Positions 28,442-36,934 of a DNA stretch of 64,000 bases are shown here, piece by piece. The first letter of the stretch is position 1; each line of letters begins with the position of its first letter. The notes under the pieces were generated by a model. It was given only the letters and a program-made list of their open reading frames with translations. It ran no database searches and had not been told where the DNA came from. The DNA lies in assembly GCA_039889035.1 (NCBI GenBank), contig JBDQQY010000016.1:1-64000 (forward strand), in the 5' to 3' direction. Source of the DNA: Plantactinospora sp039889035. GTDB taxonomy: Bacteria > Actinomycetota > Actinomycetes > Mycobacteriales > Micromonosporaceae. The position numbers were made by a program, and so were the translations under genes.

Positions 28442-28469
28442 GGGCATCCGCCGCTACCGGCGGATGCCC
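28442..28469. terminator. perfect 12-bp hairpin with tetraloop
   Basis: GGGCATCCGCCG-CTAC-CGGCGGATGCCC. It lies between the convergent histidine kinase and fnlC genes. The loop and right arm include the fnlC stop codon. It probably acts as a two-way terminator. Confidence 0.6.
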
Positions 28470-29578
28470 GCCCAGTCGTGGTGCCGGCGGACGGTGGAGA
28501 GGATGAAGTCGACGACCCGGCGCGAGGTGTCGGTGACCTGGTAGTCCGCCGGGCAGGGCACCCCGGCCGCCGCGACCTGGTCGACGGTGACCTCGACCGC
28601 CTCCAGCACGCCGGCCGGGTCCAGACCGGTCATCACGATGCCGCCCGCGTCCAGCGCCTCCGGCCGTTCGATCGACTCCCGCAGGGTCACCGCCGGGAAG
28701 CCGAGGATCGCCGCCTCCTCGCTGATCGTCCCGCTGTCCGACAGCGTGCAGCGGGCCTGCGACTGGAGGCGTACGTAGTCGAAGAGCCCGAACGGCTCGT
28801 GGAACGCGATACCGTCCAGGGTGGACGCGTCGGCGGCCAGCGCCTCCAGCCGCTTGCGGGTACGCGGGTGCGTGGAGACCAGCACCGGCAGCCGCCAGGT
28901 GTCCCGGACGGCCCGCAGGCAGTCGAGCAGCCGGCCCAGCCGCGCCGGGTCGTCGACGTTCTCCTCGCGGTGCGCGCTGACCACGAAATAGCCGCCCGGC
29001 TCCAGTTCGAGCTGGCGCAGGATCGTCGAGGCGGCCACGTCCGGCCGGTAGTGCTCCAGTACCTCCCGCATCGGCGAGCCGGTGTGCAGGATGCGGCGCG
29101 GGTGCAGCCCCTCGGCCAGCAGGTTGCGCCGGGCGTGTTCGGTGTAGACCAGGTTGAAGTCGGCGACGTGGTCGACCAGCCGCCGGTTGGTCTCCTCCGG
29201 CACGTTCAGGTCGAAGCACCGGTTGCCGGCCTCCATGTGGTAGACCGGCACCCGCATCCGCCGGGCCATCAGCGCGGCGATGCAACTGTTGGTGTCGCCG
29301 AGCACCAGCAGCGCGTCCGGGCGCAGCTCGGTGATGGCCTGCTCGATGCCGGTCAGCACCCCGCCGAGCACCCGGCCCAGCGAGGTGGTGTCGACCCGGA
29401 GGAAGCGGTCCGGCCCGCGCAGCCGCAGCTCGGTGAAGAAGACCTCGGAGAGGTTCCGGTCCCAGTTCTGCCCGGTGTGCACCAGCAGGTGCTCGACCGT
29501 ACGGTCCAGCCGGTCCAGCACCTGGGAGAGCCGGATGATCTCCGGTCGGGTACCCACCACCGTCATCACCCGGGTCAT
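28454..29578 (-). CDS. fnlC: UDP-sugar 2-epimerase, FnlC/CapG type
   Basis: 374-aa non-hydrolysing UDP-GlcNAc 2-epimerase-fold enzyme: TVVGTRPEIIRLSQVL, HTGQNWDRNLSEVFF, VLGDTNSC, HMEAGNRCFDLNVPEETNRRL, VSAHREENVDDP, SDSGTISEEAAILGFPAVTLR. WecB itself would read similarly. Co-occurrence with FnlA and FnlB assigns it to the last step of UDP-L-FucNAc synthesis, C2 epimerisation of the UDP-L-PneNAc intermediate. It is coupled to the upstream glycosyltransferase by an ATGA overlap. Last gene of the leftward arm. Confidence 0.85.
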   Translation of the reverse strand: MTRVMTVVGTRPEIIRLSQVLDRLDRTVEHLLVHTGQNWDRNLSEVFFTELRLRGPDRFLRVDTTSLGRVLGGVLTGIEQAITELRPDALLVLGDTNSCIAALMARRMRVPVYHMEAGNRCFDLNVPEETNRRLVDHVADFNLVYTEHARRNLLAEGLHPRRILHTGSPMREVLEHYRPDVAASTILRQLELEPGGYFVVSAHREENVDDPARLGRLLDCLRAVRDTWRLPVLVSTHPRTRKRLEALAADASTLDGIAFHEPFGLFDYVRLQSQARCTLSDSGTISEEAAILGFPAVTLRESIERPEALDAGGIVMTGLDPAGVLEAVEVTVDQVAAAGVPCPADYQVTDTSRRVVDFILSTVRRHHDWAGIRR

Positions 29579-30900
29579 CGCGGCGTCACCCCTGTCTCCC
29601 GATCGGGCCGCCAGCGCCGGCGGAACCGGCGGGCGGTCGCCCGCCCGGGGCCGCCCGCCGGCGGCACGGCGCTCTTGGTCAGCAGGTCCTCCACCTGGTC
29701 GGCGCCGACCCGCAACGACATCCGCTCCCGGTAGACCTCGCGGGCCCGCCGGCCGAGCGCGGTACGGACCGCCGCCGGCAGCGCCGCCGCCTCGGCGAAG
29801 CGGACGGCCAGCGCGGTCGGGTCCTCGGGCGGGCAGACCAGGCCCACCCCGGTCGACTCCACCAGTCGGGCCGCGTCACCGGCCGCCGAGACGACCACCG
29901 GAGCGCCGCAGGCGAGTGCCGCCTGGAGCTTGGAGGGCACGGTGCCGCGCAGCCCGGGCAGGTCCCGCAGGCAGACGAGCTGGTAGTCGGCCGCCGCGTA
30001 GAGGTCGGCCATCTCCGCCGGCCGGCGCCGGCCGAGGAAGCGTACGTTGTCGGCGCCCAGCTCGATGGCGAGCCGGCGGGCGCGCTCCTCCTCGGTACCC
30101 GAGCCGACCAGGACCAGGTCGACCCGGTCCCGGGCCGCGTACGCCGCCCTGATCGCGGTCTCGACCCGCTGGAACGGGCCCATGTTGCCGGCGAACATGA
30201 CGGTGCAGCGGCCCCGGTGGCCGAGCGCGGCCCGCGCCGACGCGGTCGCCGGCACCGGGCGGAACAGCCGCTCGTCGGTCCAGTTCAGCACCACCCGGAC
30301 CCTGCCCGGGTCGGCGCCCCGGGCCACGACCAGTTCGGCCATGGACGGCGAGATGACCGCGATCGCGGTGGCGGACCGGTAGAGCCGGCGCATCGTCGCC
30401 GCCAGGAGGCCCTCGATCATCCGGCCGGCGCCGCCACCGGGACTCATCGCCGACGCGGTGACCGACTCCGGCCACATGTCCTGGACGTGCAGCACGATCG
30501 GGATCCGCCGGGCCAGTCGGACCAGCGCCGCCGCGGTGAACGCGGTCGCGGGCGGGTGGTAGACGTACAGCGCGTCGGCGCCGGTCAGATAGCCCGGGGC
30601 GGCCAGCGCGCTGGTCGCGGCGAAGCTGACGAAGTTGGCGGTCCGGCCGAGCGTGGACGAGTCATGGCTCGGATAGACCGGCACCCGGCGTACGGTGACG
30701 TCGTCGCAGCCCTCGTCGGTGCCGGCGCCCGGCCGGGGCCACCGCTGCCGGTAGCCGGGATAGATCCGCCCCTCCGGATAGTTCGGATAGCCGGTGAGCA
30801 CCCGCACCCGGTGTCCACGGGCGCCGAGTTCCCGGGCCAGTTCGCCGGGGACGAAGACCGGCTCGGGCGGATACCACTGGGTGACGAAGCCGATCCTCAC
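29575..30900 (-). CDS. GT4 glycosyltransferase, WbuB-like (probable L-FucNAc transferase)
   Basis: 441-aa GT-B enzyme. N-terminal lobe starts VRIGFVTQWYPPE with YPNYPEGRI; mid-region has HVQDMWPESV; the C-terminal lobe has VMFAGNMGPFQRVETAI and GLRGTVPSKLQAALACGAPVVVS. The YPPEP...VHDLWPES pattern is typical of WbuB/WcaI-type transferases, and WbuB accompanies fnlABC in enterobacterial O-antigen loci. GTG30900 overlaps the fnlB stop (GTGA). Predicted to add L-FucNAc to a lipid-linked glycan on the cytoplasmic face; acceptor unknown. Confidence 0.8.
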   Translation of the reverse strand: MRIGFVTQWYPPEPVFVPGELARELGARGHRVRVLTGYPNYPEGRIYPGYRQRWPRPGAGTDEGCDDVTVRRVPVYPSHDSSTLGRTANFVSFAATSALAAPGYLTGADALYVYHPPATAFTAAALVRLARRIPIVLHVQDMWPESVTASAMSPGGGAGRMIEGLLAATMRRLYRSATAIAVISPSMAELVVARGADPGRVRVVLNWTDERLFRPVPATASARAALGHRGRCTVMFAGNMGPFQRVETAIRAAYAARDRVDLVLVGSGTEEERARRLAIELGADNVRFLGRRRPAEMADLYAAADYQLVCLRDLPGLRGTVPSKLQAALACGAPVVVSAAGDAARLVESTGVGLVCPPEDPTALAVRFAEAAALPAAVRTALGRRAREVYRERMSLRVGADQVEDLLTKSAVPPAGGPGRATARRFRRRWRPDRETGVTPR

Positions 30901-32069
30901 CCGACCACCACCGGCGCCACCACGGCAGGTTCCGCCACCGGCTCCGGATAGGTGTCGGGGCGGGCGGGGTCGAAGAGTTCGTTCGCCCAGAAGAGGGTGA
31001 GCAGCTCGCCGTCGCCGGTGTTGGTGATGTTGTGCGCCCACATCGTCGGCATGTCGACCACCACCGGCTCGTCACCGCCGACCCGGAACCGCAGCACCTC
31101 GCGGTGTCCGACCCGGCGCAGCGCGATCTCGGCGGTGCCGCGCAGCACCGCGAACCGCTCCACCTTGGCCAGGTGGAAGTGTTCGCCCCGGGTGACCCCC
31201 GGCCCGCTGGTCGAGGCGAACGTCTGCCCGGCCCCGCCGTGCGCCTTGACCACCTCGACCAGGGCGCCGCGCCGGTCGGTGTGCCGGACCAGCGGCCGGG
31301 GATGGTCGGCCGGGAAGCGGTGCGAGCGGTAGGTGTTGAACAGGCGTACGTCGTGCCGGTCGGCCAGTGGCGGGATCTCCCCGCTGCGGTAGGTCCGGGC
31401 GAGCCCGGCCAGCCGGTCGGCCAGGGCACGCACCCCGATCCGCAACGCCGGCATGCCCGCGTCCCACGGCACGGTCGGGGTGGCGGTCCCGGCCGGCTGC
31501 GCGGCCGGGTCGGCGGGCGGCAGGCCGAGCAACCGGGCGGCGGCGTCCAGCGCGTGCACCAGGGTCAGTTCGCGGTCATCGCGTACCTCGGGCGGGTCGC
31601 CGTCGGCCAACTGGCGGCAGAAGGTGGCGACCACCGAGTTGTAGTGCGGGCGGCCGTGTTCGCCGTACAGGTTGGGCAGCGGGACGTCGTCGAAGGCGCA
31701 CCGGCCGTGTACCGCGCCGGCCAGGGTGGCGGCAGCGGCCCGCTTGGAGTCGCCGTACGGGGTGCCGTTGCCGGCCTGCACGGAGTTGGCGAAGACCACC
31801 GTCTCCGGCGGGATCGGGCACTGCCGGAGTCCCCGGGCCAGCGCGGCGGCGAGTTCGACGTTGCCGGCCGCCACGTCGGCCGGGTCGCCGCGGTTGACGC
31901 CGGCCAGGTGCAGCACCCGGTCGGCCCCGCCGACCGCGGCCGCGACGCTGACCGGGTCGGCCAGGTCGGCCCGGGTCAGCGCGACCGGGTCGGGCCAGCC
32001 GAGGGCGCGGACCAGCACCCGTACGTGCCAGCCGAGGAATCCGCCGGCACCGGTCAGCACCAGCCTCAC
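30897..32069 (-). CDS. fnlB: FnlB/CapF bifunctional reductase
   Basis: 390 aa. N-terminal NAD(P)-binding reductase/epimerase domain (VLTGAGGFLGWHVR, VLHLAGVNRGDP, YGDSKRAA for the active site, LPNLYGEHGRPHYNSVVATFC). The C-terminal cupin domain has TRGEHFHLAKVERFAVLRG with metal-binding His. This two-domain build is diagnostic of CapF/FnlB. It makes UDP-L-PneNAc from the FnlA product. GTG32069 overlaps the fnlA stop. Confidence 0.88.
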   Translation of the reverse strand: MRLVLTGAGGFLGWHVRVLVRALGWPDPVALTRADLADPVSVAAAVGGADRVLHLAGVNRGDPADVAAGNVELAAALARGLRQCPIPPETVVFANSVQAGNGTPYGDSKRAAAATLAGAVHGRCAFDDVPLPNLYGEHGRPHYNSVVATFCRQLADGDPPEVRDDRELTLVHALDAAARLLGLPPADPAAQPAGTATPTVPWDAGMPALRIGVRALADRLAGLARTYRSGEIPPLADRHDVRLFNTYRSHRFPADHPRPLVRHTDRRGALVEVVKAHGGAGQTFASTSGPGVTRGEHFHLAKVERFAVLRGTAEIALRRVGHREVLRFRVGGDEPVVVDMPTMWAHNITNTGDGELLTLFWANELFDPARPDTYPEPVAEPAVVAPVVVG

Positions 32070-33106
32070 GGCGCCATCGCCAGGTCTCGGGCGGCCAGCT
32101 CGGCCCGGATCTCCGGCAGGCTCCGCAGCAGTTCCACGATCTCGGGTACGCCGAGCCGGGGCGCGTTGGCCGAGTTGAAGTCCTCGCCGCCGGGGCAGGT
32201 CGGGTCGCCCTCGGAGACGTAGAGCGCGTAGTTGAGGTCGCGGGCGTCGAGTGGTACCCGGAAGAACTCGCCGAAGTCCTCGGCCTGGGCGATCTCCTCC
32301 CGGCTGGCCAGTGTCTCGTGCAGCTTCTCGCCGTGCCGGACCCCGATCAGGTCGAGTTTGGCCGGTACGTCGAAGAGCTGGCAGAGCGCGGTGGCCAGGT
32401 CGCCGATGGTGCAGGCACCGGCCCTGCGGACGAAGATGTCCCCGGTCCGGGCGTGCATGAAGGCGTGCTCGACGAGCTGCACCGACTCGGCCAGCGACAT
32501 CAGGAACCGGGTCATCGCCGGGTTGGTCACCGTCGGCGCCCGCCCGGCCTTGATCTGTTCGACGAAGAGCGGGATGACCGAGCCCCGGGAGTACATCACG
32601 TTGCCGTAGCGCACGCAGGAGACCGTGGTCCGGCTGCCCGGGTTGTGCCGGGCGTGCGACTGGACGACCTTCTCCATCAGCGCCTTGCTCATCCCCATCG
32701 CGTTGACCGGATAGACCGCCTTGTCGGTGCTGAGCACCACCACCGAGGAGACGCCGTTGCGCTCGGCCGCCTCGACGACGTTGGCGCTGCCCAGCACGTT
32801 GGTGCGGACCGCCTCCAGTGGGAAGAACTCGCAGGACGGCACCTGTTTGAGGGCGGCGGCGTGGAAGACGAAGTCGACGCCCCGGCTCGCCCGCAACATG
32901 CTGTCGTAGTCCCGGACGTCCCCGACGTGGTAGCGGACCCGGTCGTCGCCGAGCCGGTGCCGCATCAGGTCCTGTTTGGCCTCGTCCCGGCTGAGTACCC
33001 GTACCTCGCCGACGTCCTGGTCGAGCAGCCGGCGCACCATCGTCTGGCCGAAGGAACCGGTGCCGCCGGTGATCAGGACCCGGCGGCCAGCAGGCAGAGA
33101 TGTCAC
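32066..33106 (-). CDS. fnlA: UDP-GlcNAc 4,6-dehydratase/5-epimerase, FnlA/CapE type
   Basis: 346-aa extended short-chain dehydrogenase: TGGTGSFGQTMVRRLL cofactor loop, FHAAALKQVPSCEFFP, STDKAVYPVNAMGMSKALMEK (the CapE/FlaA1 variant with Met in the usual Tyr place) and VRYGNVMYSRGSVIP. It inverts C5 while dehydrating UDP-GlcNAc, the first step to UDP-L-FucNAc. First gene of the leftward operon fnlA-fnlB-GT-fnlC. All four genes overlap by 4 bases. The upstream region is the AT-rich island shared with pglE. Confidence 0.92.
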   Translation of the reverse strand: MTSLPAGRRVLITGGTGSFGQTMVRRLLDQDVGEVRVLSRDEAKQDLMRHRLGDDRVRYHVGDVRDYDSMLRASRGVDFVFHAAALKQVPSCEFFPLEAVRTNVLGSANVVEAAERNGVSSVVVLSTDKAVYPVNAMGMSKALMEKVVQSHARHNPGSRTTVSCVRYGNVMYSRGSVIPLFVEQIKAGRAPTVTNPAMTRFLMSLAESVQLVEHAFMHARTGDIFVRRAGACTIGDLATALCQLFDVPAKLDLIGVRHGEKLHETLASREEIAQAEDFGEFFRVPLDARDLNYALYVSEGDPTCPGGEDFNSANAPRLGVPEIVELLRSLPEIRAELAARDLAMAP

Positions 33107-33264
33107 TGGTGCTCCGTTCGCGCATGCGGGTCGGCCGGTCCGGCGTCTCGTCGAGGTCTGCGGCTCGACCGTGCCTTTCCCCCGGTCCGGACCGTTGGTG
33201 TCTGGTGTGCCACCTCCGTCAACGACGGGAGGGCCGGCAAGTCACGCGTACCGGACAATGCTCA

Positions 33265-33345
33265 TCTGATGTGGTTATTACTGAATTTTTATTCATATAT
33301 CTCTTGATACTTACTTCTGTCCTATCAGTCTGATAGAACACTTGC
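33265..33345. promoter_or_regulatory. AT-rich divergent control region of the glycan locus
   Basis: About 80 bp of markedly AT-rich sequence sits in otherwise >70% GC DNA between the divergent fnlA and pglE arms (277 bp between start codons). It contains TGAAT-TTTT-ATTCA (33282-33295) and a perfect CTATCAG-T-CTGATAG (33322-33336). Such pockets commonly hold promoters and bind H-NS-like (Lsr2) or specific regulators. Several TA-rich -10-like hexamers are present, so the exact starts cannot be chosen. Confidence 0.65.
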
Positions 33346-33382
33346 GGTCAGCTTGCTGTTCCGGCTCTGGAGGCCCCCACCT

Positions 33383-34576
33383 GTGGATCTTTCTGAACGC
33401 GTGCCGTCGCCGGAGCCGGGCAGCCCGCCGGACACGTCCCGCTCACCCGACCCCGTGCTGCTCTCCCCGCCGGACGTCGGGCCGCTGGAGGAGTCGTACC
33501 TGATCCGGGCGCTCCGGTCCGGCTGGGTCGCGCCGCTCGGGCCCGACGTCGACGCCTTCGAGCGCGAGGTCGCCGCCCGGGCCGGCACCGCGCACGCGGT
33601 GGCGCTGAGTTCGGGTACGGCCGCACTGCACCTCGGCCTGCTCGGCCTGGGTGCCGGCCCCGGCCGGACGGTGGTGGTGCCCACCCTGACCTTCGTGGCC
33701 ACGACCAACGCGGTCGTCTACACCGGCGCGGAGCCGGTCTTCGTCGACTGCGACCCGGCGACCGGAAACGTCGACGTGCCGCTGCTGGCAGCGCTCCTCG
33801 ACGAACTGCGCGCCGCCGGGCGCGACGTCGCGGCGGTGATCCCGGTGGACATGTTCGGCGCCTGCGTCGACTACACCCGGCTGACCCCGGTCTGCGCGGC
33901 CGCCGGGGTGCCGGTGCTGGAGGACGCGGCCGAGGCGCTCGGCGCCAGCCATGCCGGCCGGCCGGCCGGTGCCTTCGGCCAGGCCGGCGTCTTCTCGTTC
34001 AACGGCAACAAGATCATTACCACCTCCGGCGGCGGCATGCTGGTCACCGACGACGGCGCCCTCGCCGACCGGTGCCGCTACCTGGCCACCCAGGCCCGGC
34101 AACCGGTGCCGCACTACGAGCACACCGAGATCGGCTACAACTACCGGCTCAGCAACCTGCTGGCCGCCGTCGGCCGGGCCCAGCTACGCCGGCTGGACCG
34201 GATGCTGGCCCGCCGCCGCGAGCTGCGGGAACGCTACGCCAAACTCTTCGCCGCCGCACCCGGGGTACGACTGCTCGCCGAGGGCGACACCGGCATCAAC
34301 TGCTGGCTGACCATCATCGTCGTCGACCCGGCCACCGCTGGCTGGCGGGCCGGCGAACTGGCCGCACACCTGCACGCGGCGCGGATCGAGACCCGTCCGG
34401 TGTGGAAGCCGATGCACCTGCAACCGGCATTCGCCGGGACGGCGGGGGCGATCACCGGCGCCGCGGAGCGGCTCTTCACCGATGGCCTGACCCTGCCCAG
34501 CGGCTCCGGCCTGACCGAAGCGCAGGCCAACCGGGTGCTGGACGCCATCGCGAGCTTCCTGGAGGCCCGAGCGTGA
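33383..34576 (+). CDS. pglE: UDP-4-keto-sugar 4-aminotransferase, PglE-like
   Basis: 397-aa PLP enzyme of the DegT/DnrJ/EryC1 family. The order of motifs follows Campylobacter PglE: LLSPPDVGPLEESYLIRALRSGWVAPLGP at the front, EDAAEALGAS, PLP lysine K210 in FSFNGNKIITTSGGG, and TQARQPVPHYEHTEIGYNYRLSN. It aminates C4 of the UDP-4-keto-6-deoxy-GlcNAc made by a PglF-type dehydratase (a candidate is at 44290-46188). GTG33383 follows GGAGG by 9 bases; TTG33353 is an alternative. Coupled to pglC by GTGA. Confidence 0.85.
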   Translation: MDLSERVPSPEPGSPPDTSRSPDPVLLSPPDVGPLEESYLIRALRSGWVAPLGPDVDAFEREVAARAGTAHAVALSSGTAALHLGLLGLGAGPGRTVVVPTLTFVATTNAVVYTGAEPVFVDCDPATGNVDVPLLAALLDELRAAGRDVAAVIPVDMFGACVDYTRLTPVCAAAGVPVLEDAAEALGASHAGRPAGAFGQAGVFSFNGNKIITTSGGGMLVTDDGALADRCRYLATQARQPVPHYEHTEIGYNYRLSNLLAAVGRAQLRRLDRMLARRRELRERYAKLFAAAPGVRLLAEGDTGINCWLTIIVVDPATAGWRAGELAAHLHAARIETRPVWKPMHLQPAFAGTAGAITGAAERLFTDGLTLPSGSGLTEAQANRVLDAIASFLEARA

Positions 34577-35226
34577 CTACCCGCCACCGGCGGTACGACC
34601 GACGCAAGCGGGTCCTCGACATGCTGGTCGCGGCCGTGCTGCTCGTGTCGCTCTCCCCCGTCCTGCTCGGCTGCGCCGCCGCGGTGGCGCTGGCACTGGG
34701 CCGCCCGGTGCTGTTCCGGCAGAACCGGCCCGGCCGGGACGGCCGGCTCTTCGAGCTGCGCAAGTTCCGCACCATGCGACCGGTCTCCCCCGGCCGGACC
34801 AGCGACGCGGACCGGCTGACCCGGCTCGGTCGCTGGCTGCGGGCGACCAGCCTGGACGAGCTGCCGACGCTGTGGAACGTGCTGCGCGGCGACATGAGCC
34901 TGGTCGGGCCGCGCCCGCTGCTGGTGGGCTACCTCGACCTGTACACCCCGGAACAGGCCCGCCGGCACGAGGTGCGGCCCGGCATCACCGGCCTGGCCCA
35001 GGTACGCGGCCGCAACGCGCTGAGCTGGGAGGAGAAGTTCCGCTACGACGTCGAGTACGTCGACGGCCGCTGCCTCGCGCTCGACCTGCGGATCCTGCTG
35101 GAGACCGTGCGCCAGGTGCTGCGCCGGCAGGGGATCAGCGCGCCGGGCAGCCCGACCATGCCGGAGTTCACCGGCAGCCGACGCGTCGGTGCCGAGCCGG
35201 GGCCGGGCCGGGGCGCGGACTCGTGA
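34573..35226 (+). CDS. pglC: phosphoglycosyl transferase, PglC-like
   Basis: 217-aa monotopic phosphoglycosyl transferase. A basic N-terminus, then a reentrant hydrophobic helix (MLVAAVLLVSLSPVLLGCAA), FRQNRPGRDGRLFELRKFRTM, the catalytic D-E pair in TSLDELPTLWNVLRGDMSLVGPRPLL and RPGITGLAQVRGRN. It moves a phospho-sugar from a UDP-sugar to undecaprenyl phosphate and so starts glycan assembly. Its size (small catalytic form, no added domain) is that of PglC. Its position between PglE and PglD homologues suggests a bacillosamine-type substrate. Confidence 0.9.
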   Translation: MTTRHRRYDRRKRVLDMLVAAVLLVSLSPVLLGCAAAVALALGRPVLFRQNRPGRDGRLFELRKFRTMRPVSPGRTSDADRLTRLGRWLRATSLDELPTLWNVLRGDMSLVGPRPLLVGYLDLYTPEQARRHEVRPGITGLAQVRGRNALSWEEKFRYDVEYVDGRCLALDLRILLETVRQVLRRQGISAPGSPTMPEFTGSRRVGAEPGPGRGADS

Positions 35227-35867
35227 GCACCGATCTGGTAGTCGTCGGCATCGGTGGCCACGGCCGGGAGGTGCTCGGCATCGTCCGGGCGATCACCGCC
35301 ACCGGCCGGGCCCCCGGCTGGCGGGTGGTCGGCTTCGTGGACGACCACCCCGCCGAGCCGAGTCTCAAGCTGGTCCACCGGCTCGACGTGCCGTACCTCG
35401 GCCCGGTCGGGGAGCTGCGGCAGGCGTCACCGGGCACCGCCGTGGCGCTCGGCATCGGCGACCCCCGGATCCGGCGCACCGTCGCGGACCGGATCGACGG
35501 GTACGGCCTGCCGGCCCCCGCACTGGTGCACCCGGACGCGACCGTCGGCCCGGACACCGTGGCCGGGGACGGGCTGGTGGTCTTCGCCGGAGCCCGGGTC
35601 ACCACCAACGTACGGCTCGGCCGGCACGTGCACCTCAACCAGAACTGCACCGTCGGCCACGACACCGTGCTGGCCGACCACGTGTCGGTGAACCCGCTGG
35701 CCGCGATCTCCGGCAACTGCGTCCTCGAGACCGGAGTGCTGGTCGGGACGACCGCGGCCGTACTCCAGGGATTGCGGGTGGGCCGGGACGCCACCGTGGG
35801 CGCGGGCGCCTGCGTGCTCCGGGACGTGCCGGCCGGCACGGTGGTGAAGGGGGTGCCGGCGCGGTGA
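35223..35867 (+). CDS. pglD: sugar acetyltransferase, PglD/NeuD family
   Basis: 214 aa. N-terminal nucleotide-sugar-binding Rossmann-like lobe (LVVVGIGGHGREVLGIV) and a C-terminal left-handed beta-helix of hexapeptide repeats (VRLGRHVHLNQNCTVGHDTVLADHVSV...), with the catalytic His in VGHD. It acetylates the C4 amine introduced by PglE. GTG35223 overlaps the pglC stop; it overlaps the next gene by GTGA as well. Confidence 0.85.
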   Translation: MSTDLVVVGIGGHGREVLGIVRAITATGRAPGWRVVGFVDDHPAEPSLKLVHRLDVPYLGPVGELRQASPGTAVALGIGDPRIRRTVADRIDGYGLPAPALVHPDATVGPDTVAGDGLVVFAGARVTTNVRLGRHVHLNQNCTVGHDTVLADHVSVNPLAAISGNCVLETGVLVGTTAAVLQGLRVGRDATVGAGACVLRDVPAGTVVKGVPAR

Positions 35868-36934
35868 CCGCGACGAAGGGCAGCGGTATCCCGAACCCGC
35901 GCAACGGTGCCGACCCGGTCGACCTCAACGACGTCGTGCTGGACGCGGCCGGCGGGGACCGGGGCGGCGCCGCCCGGTGGCGGGGCGAGCTGGACGCGTA
36001 CCTGTCCGGGATGCCGGGGCGGCCCCGGGTGATCGGCCGGGGGCAGCGGATCAGCCCCGGCTGGCTGCTGAGCCGGGAGCGGCTGGTCCGGCGCGCCCGG
36101 CTGGTGGTCGCGCCGAACAACGTCTCGTTCGGGTACGCCGGCGACGAGCGCCGGGTACTGCTGCGCAACGCCCTGCACTTCCTCTACCCCGACGAGGAGC
36201 ACCTGCTCGGCCGGCTGCCCCGCTCCTTCCGGGCACAGATCCCGGTCATCCGCCTCCTGCTGCACCGGGCCGACCTCGTCGTCGTACCGTGCGGCGCGAT
36301 GGCCGAACGGGTCGTCCGGCACGTCCGGGCGGTACGCGACCGGATCGTGGTACGACCGCATCCGGTGACCCCGGTCGACGCGTGGGCCCCGGACGACCGG
36401 ACCTTCCTGCTCGTCCCGGTGGTCGCCGCCGGCTACAAGAACCTGGTCCCGCAACTGCGGGTCCTGCTCGACACGTTGGGGCGCGGCGGGCCCGGACCGG
36501 CCGGGCGGGGCGACGGCCCGGAGGCAGAGCCCGGCAGCATCGAGGTCCGGGTCACCGCCCGCCCCGGTGACCTGCCGCCGGACGTGACGGCCCATCCGGC
36601 GCTCCGGGCGATCGGGGTGGTCCCGCACGACGAGCTTCTCGAATACTGGCGCCGGGCCACCGCCATCTTCTATCCGTCCTCGCTGGAGTCGTTCGGCTAT
36701 CCCCTGGCCGAGGCCCGGGCCAGCGGAATCCCGATCATCGCACCGGACACCGCCCAGGCCCGGGAGGTCGCCGGCCGGGCGCTGCTGCCGTACCAGCCGG
36801 ACGATCCGGAGAGCCTGGCGGCGGCGCTGAGCCGGATTCGGGAGCCGGTGTCCGCCGACCCCGCTCCGTTCGACCGGGCCGGCTACTTCGGCTGGCTGCT
36901 CGGACCCGACGTCCATGCCGGGAGCGGCCGATGA
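35864..36934 (+). CDS. glycosyltransferase, GT4-like
   Basis: 356-aa GT-B-type enzyme with a reduced N-terminal lobe. Pro/Gly-rich opening, LVVAPNNVSFGYAGDERRVLLRNALHFLYPDEEH in the acceptor lobe, and a C-terminal donor lobe with IFYPSSLESFGYPLAEARASGIPIIAPD, the E-x7-E type signature of GT4. It probably adds the second sugar after PglC. GTG35864 overlaps the pglD stop, and its end overlaps the next gene by ATGA. Donor unknown. Confidence 0.75.
   Translation: MTATKGSGIPNPRNGADPVDLNDVVLDAAGGDRGGAARWRGELDAYLSGMPGRPRVIGRGQRISPGWLLSRERLVRRARLVVAPNNVSFGYAGDERRVLLRNALHFLYPDEEHLLGRLPRSFRAQIPVIRLLLHRADLVVVPCGAMAERVVRHVRAVRDRIVVRPHPVTPVDAWAPDDRTFLLVPVVAAGYKNLVPQLRVLLDTLGRGGPGPAGRGDGPEAEPGSIEVRVTARPGDLPPDVTAHPALRAIGVVPHDELLEYWRRATAIFYPSSLESFGYPLAEARASGIPIIAPDTAQAREVAGRALLPYQPDDPESLAAALSRIREPVSADPAPFDRAGYFGWLLGPDVHAGSGR

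Noticed and set aside
28454..29578. WecB (UDP-GlcNAc to UDP-ManNAc) assignment
   Set aside because: Motifs alone fit, but the adjacent fnlA and fnlB make FnlC the better call. An in vitro test with UDP-GlcNAc versus UDP-L-PneNAc would decide.
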